From Brevundimonas lutea (lineage in GTDB: Bacteria > Pseudomonadota > Alphaproteobacteria > Caulobacterales > Caulobacteraceae): 64,000 bases of DNA. A program made the position numbers and the translations under genes. Numbering within the stretch: the first letter of the stretch is position 1; every line of letters starts with the position of its first letter. The notes under the pieces are model-generated. The model saw only the letters and a list, made by a program, of their open reading frames with translations, did not search any database and was not told the DNA's origin. Below are positions 53,292 to 62,868 of this stretch, piece after piece. The stretch covers positions 163,707 through 227,706 of the forward strand of contig NZ_QUOQ01000007.1 of assembly GCF_003704105.1 (NCBI RefSeq). Reading direction: 5' to 3'.

Positions 53292-54542
53292 ATGCGCCGC
53301 AGCCCCTCCCCCGACGCCCGCCGCCTGGTCTCGACGATCGGCAAGTATGGCGCGGCGATCTTTGGAGGACTGGCCGCCGGCGCCGCCTCGGCGCACCTGC
53401 TGCACACGCGCGGCGCCGGGGTGCGGGATCGGATCAGCGACCGCACCGGCGTTGATCTGGCGCCTGAACCGGCCATACCGCCCAAGATGGCGATTGAGGA
53501 CTACGATGTCCGGGAGCCAGGCCGCGGCCGCCTGGCCCAGCGCCCCGAGCACATTCCTCGCAAGGGCTGGGTCGATATCCTATGGCGGCTGGGCGGGGCT
53601 TACTTCGGGGACCGGGTGGGGTTCGTGGCCGGCGGGGTGACCTTCTTCATTCTGCTGTCTCTGTTTCCGACGCTCGGCGCCTTCGTCACCATCTACGGCC
53701 TGTTCGCCGACCCGTCCCAAGCGTGGGAGCGGATCGCCTTCCTCTATTCCGTGCTGCCTGAAAACGTGGCCAGCTTCCTGGGCGGGGAAATGCAGCGCCT
53801 GGCGACAGGATCGAAGGGCCAACTAACCTTCACCCTGATCTGGACCCTGGCCCTATCGCTGTGGACCGCCAACAACGGCATCAAGACCCTGTTTTACGGC
53901 CTGAATCTTGCCTACCATGAGGTGGAGAAGCGCAATATCGTCACCTACAACCTGCTGGGTTTCGCCTTCACCCTGACCGGCTTGGCGGCGGTTCTGCTCA
54001 GCGCCGCCCTGGTCGTGGGCGTTCCCGTGGTGCTGGCGGTGTTTGGGTTGGAAGACGAGTGGGCCTATCTGGCGCCGTTGCGCTGGCCGCTGCTGTTCAC
54101 CGGCTATGTGGCCGCCCTTACGGTAATCTATCGCTTTGGGCCCTGCCGACAGAAGGCGCGTTGGCGGTGGCTGACCCCGGGAGCGCTGCTGGCCGCGACG
54201 CTGAGCGTGCTCGTCTCCTTCGTCTTCAGCTGGTACCTGACCACCTTCGTGCGACTGGACAGCTATGGACCACTCGCCACCGCCATGGGTTTCCTGATCT
54301 GGACCTGGCTGTCGGTGCAGATCATCCTGATCGGGGCCAAGTTCAACGCCGAGATCGAACACCAGACGGCGATCGACACCACCACCGGCGATCCGGCCCC
54401 GCTGGGCGATCGCGGCGCCATCATGGCTGACACCGTGGGGCCGCGGCGCGGCAATCCGGCGGCGCTGGCCTTCACCCTCAAGCACGCCGAGGCCATGGCC
54501 GACCGGGTCATGCAGCGAAAGGCCAAGCGCGGCGAGGGCTAG
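53292..54542 (+). CDS. YihY/BrkB family inner-membrane protein
   Basis: A 416-residue membrane protein. A hydrophilic N-terminal part of about 105 residues precedes around six helices; [63 protein letters not shown] and [32 protein letters not shown] are signature strings of the family, once mislabelled RNase BN. Its function is unproven. It lies between prmC and prfA on the opposite strand and overlaps the end of prfA by 4 bp. CGGAG directly precedes ATG 53292. Confidence 0.93.
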   Translation: MRRSPSPDARRLVSTIGKYGAAIFGGLAAGAASAHLLHTRGAGVRDRISDRTGVDLAPEPAIPPKMAIEDYDVREPGRGRLAQRPEHIPRKGWVDILWRLGGAYFGDRVGFVAGGVTFFILLSLFPTLGAFVTIYGLFADPSQAWERIAFLYSVLPENVASFLGGEMQRLATGSKGQLTFTLIWTLALSLWTANNGIKTLFYGLNLAYHEVEKRNIVTYNLLGFAFTLTGLAAVLLSAALVVGVPVVLAVFGLEDEWAYLAPLRWPLLFTGYVAALTVIYRFGPCRQKARWRWLTPGALLAATLSVLVSFVFSWYLTTFVRLDSYGPLATAMGFLIWTWLSVQIILIGAKFNAEIEHQTAIDTTTGDPAPLGDRGAIMADTVGPRRGNPAALAFTLKHAEAMADRVMQRKAKRGEG

Positions 54543-55618
54543 CCTAGTTCGGCCTCAAGGTCGGCCAGACGGGCGGCCTGGTCCTCGGCGATCAGCGGCT
54601 CGATCACCTCGTCGAGGGCGTCGCCGGCCACAATCCGGGCGAGGTTGTATAGGGTCAGATTGATGCGGTGATCCGTCACCCGCCCTTGCGGGAAGTTGTA
54701 GGTGCGGATGCGCTCTGACCGGTCGCCCGAACCGACCTGGCTCTTCCTCGAATCCGAGCGGGCCTTGTCCTTCTCCTGACGCTGCATGTCATAGAGCCGG
54801 GCCTTGAGGTTGATCATCGCCTTGCGCCGGTTCTCGTGCTGGCTCTTCTCCGACGAGGTGGCGACAAGGCCGGTCGGCAGGTGGGTGATGCGCACGGCCG
54901 AATCCGTCTTGTTGACGTGCTGTCCGCCAGAGCCGGACGCGCGGTAGGTGTCGATGCGGATGTCCTTGTCCTCGATGACGATATCGACGTCCTCGGCTTC
55001 TGGCAGCACCGCGACGGTGGCGGCCGAGGTGTGGATGCGTCCCTGGGCCTCCGTTTCGGGCACCCGTTGCACCCGGTGGACGCCCCTCTCGAATTTCATG
55101 CGGCCGAAGACGCCATCGCCGGTGATCGAGGCGATGATCTCCTTGTACCCGCCCATCTCGCCTTCGGAGACGCTGTCGACCTCGACCCGCCAGCCCTGCA
55201 ACGAGGCGTAGCGGGCGTACATGCGGAACAGGTCGCCGGCGAACAGGGCCGCCTCGTCGCCGCCCGTTCCCGCCCGCACTTCCAGAATGGCCGAAGCCTT
55301 CTCATCGGCGTCACGGGGCGCGAGCAGCAAGGCGACGGAGCGCTCCAGATCCGGCAGCCCCTCCTCCTTCTGGGCCAGTTCTTCCGCCGCCAGGGCGCCC
55401 ATCTCCGGGTCGTCAGCCAGGAGCCTGAGATCCTCGACCTCGGCGCGCGCGCGGCTCAGCGCCTCGACGGCGTCCGCCACCGGCTTGAGTTCGGCGTGCT
55501 CCTTGCCCAGGCGCACGATCTCGGCGCCTTCCGTGGCCGCGCCCATTCGCGCCTCCACCTCGTGGAAGCGGTCGAGCACCTGATCAAGCCGGGCCTGGGG
55601 CAGTCGCAAAGGGGACAT
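54539..55618 (-). CDS. prfA: Peptide chain release factor 1
   Basis: A 359-residue release factor that reads UAA and UAG and triggers peptide release. The catalytic GGQ is Gly231-Gly232-Gln233 in [16 protein letters not shown], the substrate of Prm[19 protein letters not shown] and the C-terminal [14 protein letters not shown] are standard. The stop-codon reading region is shorter than can be typed confidently from here, but length and order fit RF1 rather than RF2. Confidence 0.98.
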   Translation of the reverse strand: MSPLRLPQARLDQVLDRFHEVEARMGAATEGAEIVRLGKEHAELKPVADAVEALSRARAEVEDLRLLADDPEMGALAAEELAQKEEGLPDLERSVALLLAPRDADEKASAILEVRAGTGGDEAALFAGDLFRMYARYASLQGWRVEVDSVSEGEMGGYKEIIASITGDGVFGRMKFERGVHRVQRVPETEAQGRIHTSAATVAVLPEAEDVDIVIEDKDIRIDTYRASGSGGQHVNKTDSAVRITHLPTGLVATSSEKSQHENRRKAMINLKARLYDMQRQEKDKARSDSRKSQVGSGDRSERIRTYNFPQGRVTDHRINLTLYNLARIVAGDALDEVIEPLIAEDQAARLADLEAELG

Positions 55619-55731
55619 ATCTCGCCGAGGGTGGGCGCGCTCTCTACCCCGAAGCCGGGCCGGCTGTCGAACCGTCGAAGGGCGCGCGACAGGCTGCTAG
55701 AGAAAGGGGCCGCCGCATAGGGACCGCTCCA

Positions 55732-56214
55732 TTGGCCTCATCGCCCCACGACGACCTGCCCCTGCATCGCCCCAACGTAGGCGTGGTGCTGTTCCATCCC
55801 GATGGCCGGGTCTGGTACGGCCGACGCGCGGGCCACGCTGACGCCTGGCAGTTCCCTCAGGGCGGTGTCGACGACGGGGAGGATCTGGAGACGGCCGCCC
55901 GGCGTGAACTGGCCGAGGAGACCGGCGTCGTGTCGGTCGAGCCGCTGGCCCGGACGGAGGGCTGGATCGCTTACGACTTTCCGCCCGAGGCTTCGGGCTC
56001 GAAGATCGCGCGCGGCTGGAAAGGCCAGAAGCAGGCCTGGTTCGCCTATCGCTTCACCGGCGACGAGTCAGAGATCGACCTCGGGGCCCAGGGCGAGCCC
56101 GAGTTCGACGCCTGGCGCTGGGGGCGTCTGGAAGACGCGCCCCAACTGATCGTGCCCTTCAAGCGAGAGGCCTATCAGGCGGTCGTGCGGGCCTTCGCCC
56201 ATCTGGCCGCCTGA
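55732..56214 (+). CDS. rppH: RNA pyrophosphohydrolase (Nudix)
   Basis: A 160-residue Nudix enzyme that removes pyrophosphate from the 5' end of mRNA and so starts decay; in alphaproteobacteria related members also cleave dinucleoside polyphosphates. The Nudix box is GGVDDGEDLETAARRELAEE, followed by TGV; RPNVGVVLFH and WQFPQGG before it are typical of RppH. The start is a TTG at 55732 with AGGGA about nine bases upstream. Divergent from prfA and convergent with pstS. Confidence 0.93.
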   Translation: MASSPHDDLPLHRPNVGVVLFHPDGRVWYGRRAGHADAWQFPQGGVDDGEDLETAARRELAEETGVVSVEPLARTEGWIAYDFPPEASGSKIARGWKGQKQAWFAYRFTGDESEIDLGAQGEPEFDAWRWGRLEDAPQLIVPFKREAYQAVVRAFAHLAA

Positions 56215-56224
56215 CGGTCGGGCG

Positions 56225-57286
56225 TCACTCGGCCGGGCGAGCCATCGCCGTGCCGGCCTCGACCTTGGCGCGCTCGGCGGCGACACCGTCGGCCGACAGC
56301 GGCACCAGGCCGCGATCCTGCAGATAGCCGCCCGAGCCGGCCGAGGCGTCCGACAGGAACTCCTGCAAGAACTCGTTGAGGCCCGGCGTCACGCCGATGT
56401 GGGCCTTCTTGACATAGATGAACAGGCTCCGGGCCAGCGGATAGCTGCCGTCCGAGATGGTCTCGAAACTGGGCGACACGCCGTTGATGGAGGCGGCCTT
56501 CACGGAGTCGAGGTTCTGTTCGAGGAAGGAGTAGCCGAACACACCCAGCGAACCGGGGGTGCGGGTCAGGGTCTGGACCATGGCGTTGTCGTTCTCGCCG
56601 GCGTCGATCCATGCGTTATCTTCACGCAGGGTGTGGGCCAGGGCCTCGAAGCGGTCCTCGTCGGAGGTCTCGATGGCGGCGGCGGCCGGCACGGCCTGGG
56701 CGCCCGGGGTCATGCCCAGTTCCAGAAAGGCGTCGCGGGTGCCCGAGGTGGTCGGCGGGCCATAAACCTGGATGCGCTGATCGGGCAGGGCCGGATTGAC
56801 CTGGGCCCAGGTGGTGTTGGGATTGGCGACCAGCTGGCCGTCGGCGCCGGGGACCTCCTTGGCCAGGCCGAGATAGAGGTCCTGGATCCGGAAGTCGAAG
56901 TCGCCGCCGTCGCGGGCGGTGGCCACGACGATGCCGTCATAGCCGATCTGGATCTCGATGATGTCGGTGACGCCGTTCTCGGCGCACAGGTCGAACTCCG
57001 AGGCCTTCATCGGCCGCGAGGCGTTGGCGATGTCCGGGGTCGCGGGGCCGACGCCCGAGCAGAAGGCCTGGATGCCGCCGCCGGTGCCGAGGCTCTCGAC
57101 CCGGGGGGCCGCGCCGCCCGAGGTGCGCTGGAAGTTCTCGGCCACGCGTGAGGTGAAGGGAAACACAGTTGAGGAGCCGGCGGCCCAGATGGCGTCGCGC
57201 GGGCCCTGGCCGCCACCGCCGGCTTGGGGGCCGCAGGCGGCCAGAAGAGCGGTCGCCGCAACGGCGAGGATCAGCGGGGTCTTCAT
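56225..57286 (-). CDS. pstS: Phosphate ABC transporter substrate-binding protein, PstS family
   Basis: A 353-residue periplasmic phosphate-binding lipoprotein (lipobox LLAAC, Cys18). WAAGSSTVFPFTSRVAENF and the later PPTTSGTRDAFLELG supply the phosphate-binding Ser/Thr and Arg residues; FGYSFLEQNLDSVKAASINGVSP is also conserved. No pstCAB genes follow, so it is transcribed alone, as in Caulobacter. A Pho box lies about 80 bp upstream. Expected to be induced when phosphate is scarce. Confidence 0.93.
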   Translation of the reverse strand: MKTPLILAVAATALLAACGPQAGGGGQGPRDAIWAAGSSTVFPFTSRVAENFQRTSGGAAPRVESLGTGGGIQAFCSGVGPATPDIANASRPMKASEFDLCAENGVTDIIEIQIGYDGIVVATARDGGDFDFRIQDLYLGLAKEVPGADGQLVANPNTTWAQVNPALPDQRIQVYGPPTTSGTRDAFLELGMTPGAQAVPAAAAIETSDEDRFEALAHTLREDNAWIDAGENDNAMVQTLTRTPGSLGVFGYSFLEQNLDSVKAASINGVSPSFETISDGSYPLARSLFIYVKKAHIGVTPGLNEFLQEFLSDASAGSGGYLQDRGLVPLSADGVAAERAKVEAGTAMARPAE

Positions 57287-57367
57287 GGGTCGATCTCCAG
57301 CCCGAAGGACCGCACGACAGGCGCGGCGCCGGCTCCCCGCCGGTTAGCAACCGGCCATGACGCGAGA

Positions 57368-57385
57368 GCGACGGCTTTATGACGG
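57368..57385 (-). promoter_or_regulatory. Pho box upstream of pstS
   Basis: The minus strand reads CCGTCATAAAGCCGTCGC, which fits the PhoB consensus (CTGTCATAAAnCTGTCAC) at 15 of 18 positions, counting the variable base. It lies 82 bp before the pstS start. PhoB control is inferred from this match and the gene's function. Confidence 0.72.
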
Positions 57386-57388
57386 ATT

Positions 57389-57418
57389 GATTACGGCCGG
57401 GCGAGCCCGGCCGTAATC
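57389..57418 (-). terminator. Hairpin after phnE, adjoining the pstS Pho box
   Basis: GATTACGGCCGGG (57389-57401) and CCCGGCCGTAATC (57406-57418) form a perfect 13-bp stem with a 4-base loop, 11 bp downstream of the phnE stop. The T-run behind it is poor on this strand, so termination is probable but not certain. It separates phnCDE from pstS. Confidence 0.62.
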
Positions 57419-57429
57419 GACGACGAGAG

Positions 57430-58257
57430 TCAGAGCAGACGCTTGCGGATGGCCTGGGACAGCATGTCGATCAGGGTCACCGCCACGACGATGACGATGG
57501 CAATGGCCGAAACCTGGCCGTAGTCGAAGGCCTGGATGTTCTCGAACAGCAGCTGGCCGATGCCGCCCGCGCCGATCAGGCCCAGAACGGTGGCCGCGCG
57601 GCTGTTGGACTCGAACCGATAAAGGGCGAAGGACGTCCACAACGGGGCCACCTGGGGGATCACCCCCCAGACGATCTCGTGCAGGCGCTGGGCGCCGGTG
57701 GCGCGCACACCCTCGACCGGCCCGTGGTCGATCGATTCGACGGCTTCGGAAAACAGCTTGGCCAGAACGCCGCCGGTATTGAGCGTCAGGGCCAGCACGC
57801 CCGCGAGCGGCCCCAGACCCACGGCGACGATGAAGATGGTGGCCATGACCAGATCGGGCACCGAGCGCAGCAGGTCCATCAGACGGCGCACCGGCCAGAC
57901 GATCCAGTTGGGCGCGATGTTGCGCGCGGCCAGCAACCCCAGGGGAATGCCCAGGAAGACCGCCAGGAAGGTGCCCCACAGCGCGATCTGGATGGTCAGC
58001 CACATCTGCTCGATCAGCCGGCCGATGTCCGAGAAGTCCGGCCGCAGCAGATCGCGGCCATAGATGCGGATGTTTTCGGTGTTGGTGAACAGATAGCCGA
58101 AGCGATCCATGTCGACCGGGCCGAAGCTGATGATCAGCACCAGCGCCAGGCCGCCCCACAACAGGACGTCCATGGCCCAGGCGGCCATCGACTTCTGCGG
58201 CGGCGCGGGGACGGCCCCCGGCGACGCCGCGGCAGGCTTGAGGGCGACGTCGCTCAA
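57430..58257 (-). CDS. phnE: Phosphonate/phosphate ABC transporter permease PhnE
   Basis: A 275-residue inner-membrane permease with about six helices. MWLTIQIALWGTFLAVFLGIP, MDLLRSVPDLVMATIFIVAVG and the EAVESIDHGPVEGVRATGA segment with its downstream coupling loop (IVWGVIPQVAPLW) match PhnE. A Pro/Ala-rich N-terminal tail precedes the first helix. Last gene of phnCDE; its start overlaps the phnD stop by 4 bp. Confidence 0.94.
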   Translation of the reverse strand: MSDVALKPAAASPGAVPAPPQKSMAAWAMDVLLWGGLALVLIISFGPVDMDRFGYLFTNTENIRIYGRDLLRPDFSDIGRLIEQMWLTIQIALWGTFLAVFLGIPLGLLAARNIAPNWIVWPVRRLMDLLRSVPDLVMATIFIVAVGLGPLAGVLALTLNTGGVLAKLFSEAVESIDHGPVEGVRATGAQRLHEIVWGVIPQVAPLWTSFALYRFESNSRAATVLGLIGAGGIGQLLFENIQAFDYGQVSAIAIVIVVAVTLIDMLSQAIRKRLL

Positions 58258-59264
58258 GGCTGGACCTCGCGACGCGCGCGCAGTTCGGCCAGCTGGGTCT
58301 GGATGGCGGCGACCTCTGCCTGATCACCCTCGTTGCGCGCCTCGCGCAGGGCCTGGTCCAGGCGCATCTCGCGGATGGGATCCAGATAGGAGGCGTCGGC
58401 CGGGTTGAAGCCGGAATAGTTCAGCCCCGCCAGCACCGTGCGCTGGCGCTCGGCCTCGGCGCCCTCGCCGCGGCCATAGGTCAGGAAGAAGCTGCGGATG
58501 CGCTCCTTCAGCGCCGGGTCCAGATCGCCGCGCACCACGATGGCGGACTCCGGGATCGGCGGCGATTCCCAGATCTGCTCGATCTGGCTGGCCACCTGCG
58601 GGTTCTGGCGGGTCAGGAACACGGTGTTGACCGAATTGGAGGTGGCCACGTCCAGCACGCCGGTGGCGATGGAGAAGGAGTTGGCCTGGTGGTTGGCCGA
58701 GCGAACGGTGCGGAAACAGTCGGTCGGATTGATGTTGCGCGGGCCGAACAGGAAGGTCATGGGCGCCAGGGTGCCCGAAGTCGATTGGGCGTCGCCGAGA
58801 CCAAAGTCGTACTGCTTGCCGCAGGCCAGGACGTCGTCGAGGGTGATCCCCGAACCGCGCCGAACGATCAGGGTCGAGGTATAGGAATCCTTGCCCTCGC
58901 TATCGACCGTGCGCGCGACGATTTCGCCTTGCGACCGCTCGACCGCTTGCAGCGCCGGCAGGGCCGAGAACCAGCCGACCTGGATCTGGTTGAAGCGCAT
59001 GCCCTCGATCAGGCCATTGTAATTGGTGGCGAAGTTGGGCGCGACCTCGACGCCGATCTCCTCGGACATGTCGTCGAGCAGGGGCTGCCACAGCGGCCCG
59101 GACGCCGCCTGGTTCTCGGCCGACAGGATGGAGAAGACGATGCGGTCCGGCTGGCCGGCCTTGTCGGCCGATCCGCCGTCGCCGCAGGCGGCCAGGCCCA
59201 GGGCGAAGGTCGCGGCCACGGCGCCGGCGATCAGACGGGAAGCGGTTCTGCGGGTGGAGATCAT
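58254..59264 (-). CDS. phnD: Phosphate/phosphite/phosphonate ABC transporter substrate-binding protein
   Basis: A 336-residue periplasmic binding lipoprotein (LGLAAC, Cys27). IVFSILSAENQAASGPLWQPLLDDMSEE-type start, VAPNFATNYNGLIEGMRFNQIQVGW and DVATSNSVNTVFL fit the PhnD family. The family includes binders of phosphonates, phosphite and also plain phosphate, so the ligand is open. No carbon-phosphorus lyase genes are in this window. Coupled by 4-bp overlaps to phnC and phnE. The C-terminal 50 residues are rich in charged residues. Confidence 0.92.
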   Translation of the reverse strand: MISTRRTASRLIAGAVAATFALGLAACGDGGSADKAGQPDRIVFSILSAENQAASGPLWQPLLDDMSEEIGVEVAPNFATNYNGLIEGMRFNQIQVGWFSALPALQAVERSQGEIVARTVDSEGKDSYTSTLIVRRGSGITLDDVLACGKQYDFGLGDAQSTSGTLAPMTFLFGPRNINPTDCFRTVRSANHQANSFSIATGVLDVATSNSVNTVFLTRQNPQVASQIEQIWESPPIPESAIVVRGDLDPALKERIRSFFLTYGRGEGAEAERQRTVLAGLNYSGFNPADASYLDPIREMRLDQALREARNEGDQAEVAAIQTQLAELRARREVQP

Positions 59265-60073
59265 GCCTTTGCGCCCTCTTCCCAGAAGGCGTCCTCGAAT
59301 TCGGGGCCGTAGATGCCGATCAGGGTCTCGGAATCCAGACCGGACGAAGGTCCGTCATACACCACCTTGCCGGCCTGGAGCGCGATGACGCGCTTGCAGT
59401 AGCGGATGGCGTAATCAACCTGGTGCAGGGTGACGATCACCCCCAGGCCGTCGCGCTGGTTCAGCTCGACCAGCAGTTCCATGACCTTGCGGGCCGAGAC
59501 CGGATCGAGCGAGGCCACCGGCTCGTCGGCCAGGATGGCTTGGGCGCCCTGAACGATGGCGCGGGCGATGGCGCCGCGCTGCTGCTGGCCGCCCGACAGG
59601 GTGTTGGCGCGCTGCGAGGCGTAGTCGGCGACGCCCACCCGGTGCAGCGCCGCCATGGCGCGCTCCTTGTCAGCGCGCGGCCACATGCCCAGGAAGCCCT
59701 GCCAGCCGGGAATACGGCCAAGCGCGCCCAGCATGACGTTGGAGAACAGGCTCAGCCGCCCGACCAGGTTGAACTGCTGGAAGATGAAGCCGAGCTTGGC
59801 GCGAGACCGACGCACATTGCGGCTGGTCCGGCCGTCCGACTGAACCGTCTCGCCGAAGATGGCGATCGTGCCCTTGCCCGCATCGATGGGGATCAGACCG
59901 GTGATCGAACGCAGCAGAGTGGACTTGCCGGAGCCGGACGGCCCGATCAGGGCGACCATCTCGCCCTGGGCGACGCTGACCGACACTCCGTCCAGCGCCT
60001 TGCGCTTGCCGTAGGTCTTGGACACGTCGCGGACCTGAACGAGGCCGGAGGCGGCGGCGTTGGGGGTCGTCAT
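59261..60073 (-). CDS. phnC: Phosphonate/phosphate ABC transporter ATP-binding protein PhnC
   Basis: A 270-residue ATPase. Walker A is GPSGSGKSTLLRSI, the ABC signature is LSGGQQQRGAIARAI, Walker B is AILADEPVASLDP, and the switch His is in VTLHQVDYA. KLGFIFQQFNLVGRLSLFSNVMLGALGR is a PhnC-typical Q-loop region. First gene of phnCDE; a Pho box lies 60 bp upstream. Confidence 0.95.
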   Translation of the reverse strand: MTTPNAAASGLVQVRDVSKTYGKRKALDGVSVSVAQGEMVALIGPSGSGKSTLLRSITGLIPIDAGKGTIAIFGETVQSDGRTSRNVRRSRAKLGFIFQQFNLVGRLSLFSNVMLGALGRIPGWQGFLGMWPRADKERAMAALHRVGVADYASQRANTLSGGQQQRGAIARAIVQGAQAILADEPVASLDPVSARKVMELLVELNQRDGLGVIVTLHQVDYAIRYCKRVIALQAGKVVYDGPSSGLDSETLIGIYGPEFEDAFWEEGAKA

Positions 60074-60132
60074 GAACTCGTCGGGGGTGACGGCCGGTCA
60101 GGCCGGAAAGGGATCGATGATGGCGGGGCGAT

Positions 60133-60150
60133 CTGACGGCTTAATGACAC
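60133..60150 (-). promoter_or_regulatory. Pho box upstream of phnCDE
   Basis: The minus strand reads GTGTCATTAAGCCGTCAG, matching the PhoB consensus at about 14 of 18 positions. It shares GTCATnAAGCCGTC with the pstS Pho box. It is 60 bp before the phnC start codon. Confidence 0.7.
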
Positions 60151-60199
60151 GATGGCCCCGCGCGCGTCCAGAGCGCCGACCGGCGGCTCCGTGTCGCGC

Positions 60200-61435
60200 T
60201 CAGCGGGCCGTGTCGAGACAGGCTTCGCAGACCGTTTTCCAGCGCGGCTCCATAGAGGACTGGAGCACGCGCGCCAAGGTCTCGTCGGCGAGAACCGATG
60301 CGGCCTGGGCCAAGTCGCGATCGGGGCTGTCGGCCAGCACGGTCAATGCCCTGAGGAGAGGTTCGGCCAGCACCGGATCGGAGGCGCCGTACCGCGACGC
60401 GGGACCGAACACGTCGTCGATCAGCCCCTGAGGGTCGAGGCCAGGCGCGAGAACCCGAGCGCAGCGCGCGTGATCCGGCAGTTCGCGGTCGGCCCAGGCC
60501 TGCAACAGCCTCAGGCCGGCCCCCACAGTCGACGCGGCGGTGGCCGGATCGTTCACGGCCGGCGACAGGGCGCGGGCGGCGATCTCACCCAACACGGCCA
60601 GACCATATCGGGGATCCTGGTCGAAACTGCGGTTGGGGCTCACGGTGAAGGCGGCCGCGAACGGCTCGATCGCCTCGACGCGGCCCGTCGCCACGGCCAG
60701 CAGATCGTTCTTGGCGACGAACCGGCCCGGCGTGCACAGCACCACCACCTCGCCTCCAGCCTCTGCGGCGGCCGCCTCCAGTGAGGCGACATCGACATTG
60801 AGCACATGCCCGGCGCGCCGAGCCCGAATCTCCGCGCCTGCCGGAGGGGCGCCGCCCTCCCATCGACGACCGCCCAGCCAAGGCGACGTGATGCGCGCTT
60901 CGAAGGCGTCCTTGCTGAGGGATTCGACCCGGTCGACCATGTAGCTGAGCCGCGCCAGTCGCCCGAGGTGGCCGATCCATGTCACCAGGGCCAGCGCCAC
61001 CAGCCCGATCATGACCAGGGTGGCCAAGTAGATGATCGCCCGTCCCTCTGCGCCGTAATAGGAGGCCTCGACCGCCACCAGGGCGACGATCGAGAACAGG
61101 AAGCCGCCAACGAAGGTGGCCAGGGCGTTCTGGGTCTGGGGATCGTCGGTAACGATGGCGGCCACGCGCGGCGTCACGCTGGAGGACACCGCCGTATAGC
61201 TGGACACCATCGCCCCGATGGAAAAGGTCGCCACCGCCAAGAGGCTGGAGGCGAGGATGCGCAGCAAACCCTCGACGGTGTCATAGCCGCCGATGCGCTC
61301 GGCCATCTCGTCGGGCACCAGCGGCGCCAGCACCACGGCGGCGAGGGCCGCGACTATGCCAAGGCCGGCATAGACCGAAACCCGAAACCACAGTGTTCGC
61401 GTGATGACCCGCCACCAGAACCGCCAGCGGGACAC
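60200..61435 (-). CDS. DUF2254 domain-containing membrane protein
   Basis: A 411-residue protein. Four helices are apparent in the first 150 residues (around YAGLGIVAALAAVVLAPLV, LLAVATFSIGAMVSSYTAV, FVGGFLFSIVALVAVEAS and IIYLATLVMIGLVALALV), and the rest is a cytoplasmic domain including ARALSPAVNDPATAASTVGA, a hallmark of DUF2254. Function unknown. It starts 3 bp after the ugd stop, so cotranscription with ugd is possible. Confidence 0.88.
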   Translation of the reverse strand: MSRWRFWWRVITRTLWFRVSVYAGLGIVAALAAVVLAPLVPDEMAERIGGYDTVEGLLRILASSLLAVATFSIGAMVSSYTAVSSSVTPRVAAIVTDDPQTQNALATFVGGFLFSIVALVAVEASYYGAEGRAIIYLATLVMIGLVALALVTWIGHLGRLARLSYMVDRVESLSKDAFEARITSPWLGGRRWEGGAPPAGAEIRARRAGHVLNVDVASLEAAAAEAGGEVVVLCTPGRFVAKNDLLAVATGRVEAIEPFAAAFTVSPNRSFDQDPRYGLAVLGEIAARALSPAVNDPATAASTVGAGLRLLQAWADRELPDHARCARVLAPGLDPQGLIDDVFGPASRYGASDPVLAEPLLRALTVLADSPDRDLAQAASVLADETLARVLQSSMEPRWKTVCEACLDTAR

Positions 61436-61438
61436 GCC

Positions 61439-62740
61439 TCAGCCTCTCCCTATGGAGGCGTAGGTAAAGCCGCGCACCCGCACGTCCTCCGGGCGATAGA
61501 CGTTGCGCAGGTCGATCATCAGCGGCCGGCTCATCAGCATCTTGACCCGGTCCAGATCCAGGGCGCGGAACTGGTCCCACTCGGTCAGGATAACCACGGC
61601 GTCGGCGCCCTGAACCGCGTCATACGGACCGTCGCGGAACTCCACGCCGCTCATCAACCGCGCGGCCTCCTCCATGCCCTCGGGATCGTAGGCCTGGACC
61701 CGCGCGCCCATGGCGATCAGCGCGGGCGCCATGTCCAGCGAGGGTGCGTCGCGCATGTCGTCGGTGTTCGGCTTGAAGGTCAGCCCCAGCAGCGCCACCG
61801 TCTTGCCATTCAGGTCGCCGGTCATGGCCGAGACCCGTCCGGCCATCGACTTCTTGCGATTGGCGTTGGACTCGACCGTGGCCTCGATCAGCGAGATCGG
61901 CGCCCCCGCCTCCTGGGCGGTTCGGGTCAAAGCCAGGGTGTCCTTGAGGAAGCAGGACCCGCCATAACCGGGGCCGGCCATCAGGAACCTGGGGCCGATC
62001 CGCTTGTCCAGACCGATGCCGTAGGCGACCTGCTGCACGTCGGCCCCGACCTTCTCGCACAGGTCGGCGACCTCGTTGATGAAGGCGATCTTCATCGCCA
62101 GGAAGCCGTTGGCGGCGTATTTGATTAGTTCCGACGTGCGCCGGCCGACCATCACGATCGGCGTCGCCGTCACGTCCAGCGGGCGATAGAGATCCGCCAT
62201 CACCTGACGCGCGCGATCGTCCTCCACGCCGATCACCACCCGATCCGGCCGCTTGAAGTCGTCGATGGCGGCGCCTTCCCTCAAGAACTCGGGGTTGGAC
62301 ACCACCGCGAAGTCGGCCTCGGGGTTGGTCTCGCGGATCAGACCCTCGACCACGTCGCCGGTGCCGACCGGTACGGTGGATTTGTTGACCACCACGGTGA
62401 AGTCCCTGAGCAGCGGCGCGATCTCGCGCGCCACGGCATGGACGTAGGACAGGTCGGCGTGGCCGTCCTCTTCCCGGGTCGGGGTTCCCACGGCGATGAA
62501 GACCGCGTCGCAATCGCCGACGACCTCGGCCGGGTCGGTCGAGAACGACAATCGGCCGCCCTTCACATTGGCCTGGACCAGCTCTTCCAGCCCGGGCTCG
62601 AAGATCGGGATTTCGCCAGCCTTGAGGCGGGCGATCTTGTCCTGATCCTTGTCGACGCAGACGACGCTGTGGCCGAAGTCCGCCAGACAGGCTCCGGACA
62701 CCAGTCCGACATAGCCCGTTCCGATCATCGCCACCCGCAT
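61439..62740 (-). CDS. ugd: UDP-glucose 6-dehydrogenase
   Basis: A 433-residue enzyme that oxidises UDP-glucose twice with NAD to UDP-glucuronate, a precursor of acidic polysaccharides. The NAD fold begins MIGTGYVGLVSGACLADFG; the catalytic Cys263 is in GYGGSCFLKDTLAL, and VVNKSTVPVGT, NPEFLREGAAIDDF and TFKPNTDDMRDAPS are conserved. It is divergent from the WecG-type gene and probably supplies glucuronate to surface-glycan synthesis. Confidence 0.97.
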   Translation of the reverse strand: MRVAMIGTGYVGLVSGACLADFGHSVVCVDKDQDKIARLKAGEIPIFEPGLEELVQANVKGGRLSFSTDPAEVVGDCDAVFIAVGTPTREEDGHADLSYVHAVAREIAPLLRDFTVVVNKSTVPVGTGDVVEGLIRETNPEADFAVVSNPEFLREGAAIDDFKRPDRVVIGVEDDRARQVMADLYRPLDVTATPIVMVGRRTSELIKYAANGFLAMKIAFINEVADLCEKVGADVQQVAYGIGLDKRIGPRFLMAGPGYGGSCFLKDTLALTRTAQEAGAPISLIEATVESNANRKKSMAGRVSAMTGDLNGKTVALLGLTFKPNTDDMRDAPSLDMAPALIAMGARVQAYDPEGMEEAARLMSGVEFRDGPYDAVQGADAVVILTEWDQFRALDLDRVKMLMSRPLMIDLRNVYRPEDVRVRGFTYASIGRG

Positions 62741-62868
62741 GCGCGCATCGCCTCCTGGTTGATGCTGGCTCGTCTAGCCGCCCGTCACCGCAAAGGCCAG
62801 CCGTGGCGGGCGAACGTTAACCCTGCCGTTGAACCGGATCGCAATCGCCGCGCGCCAGAGTGCGGGTC

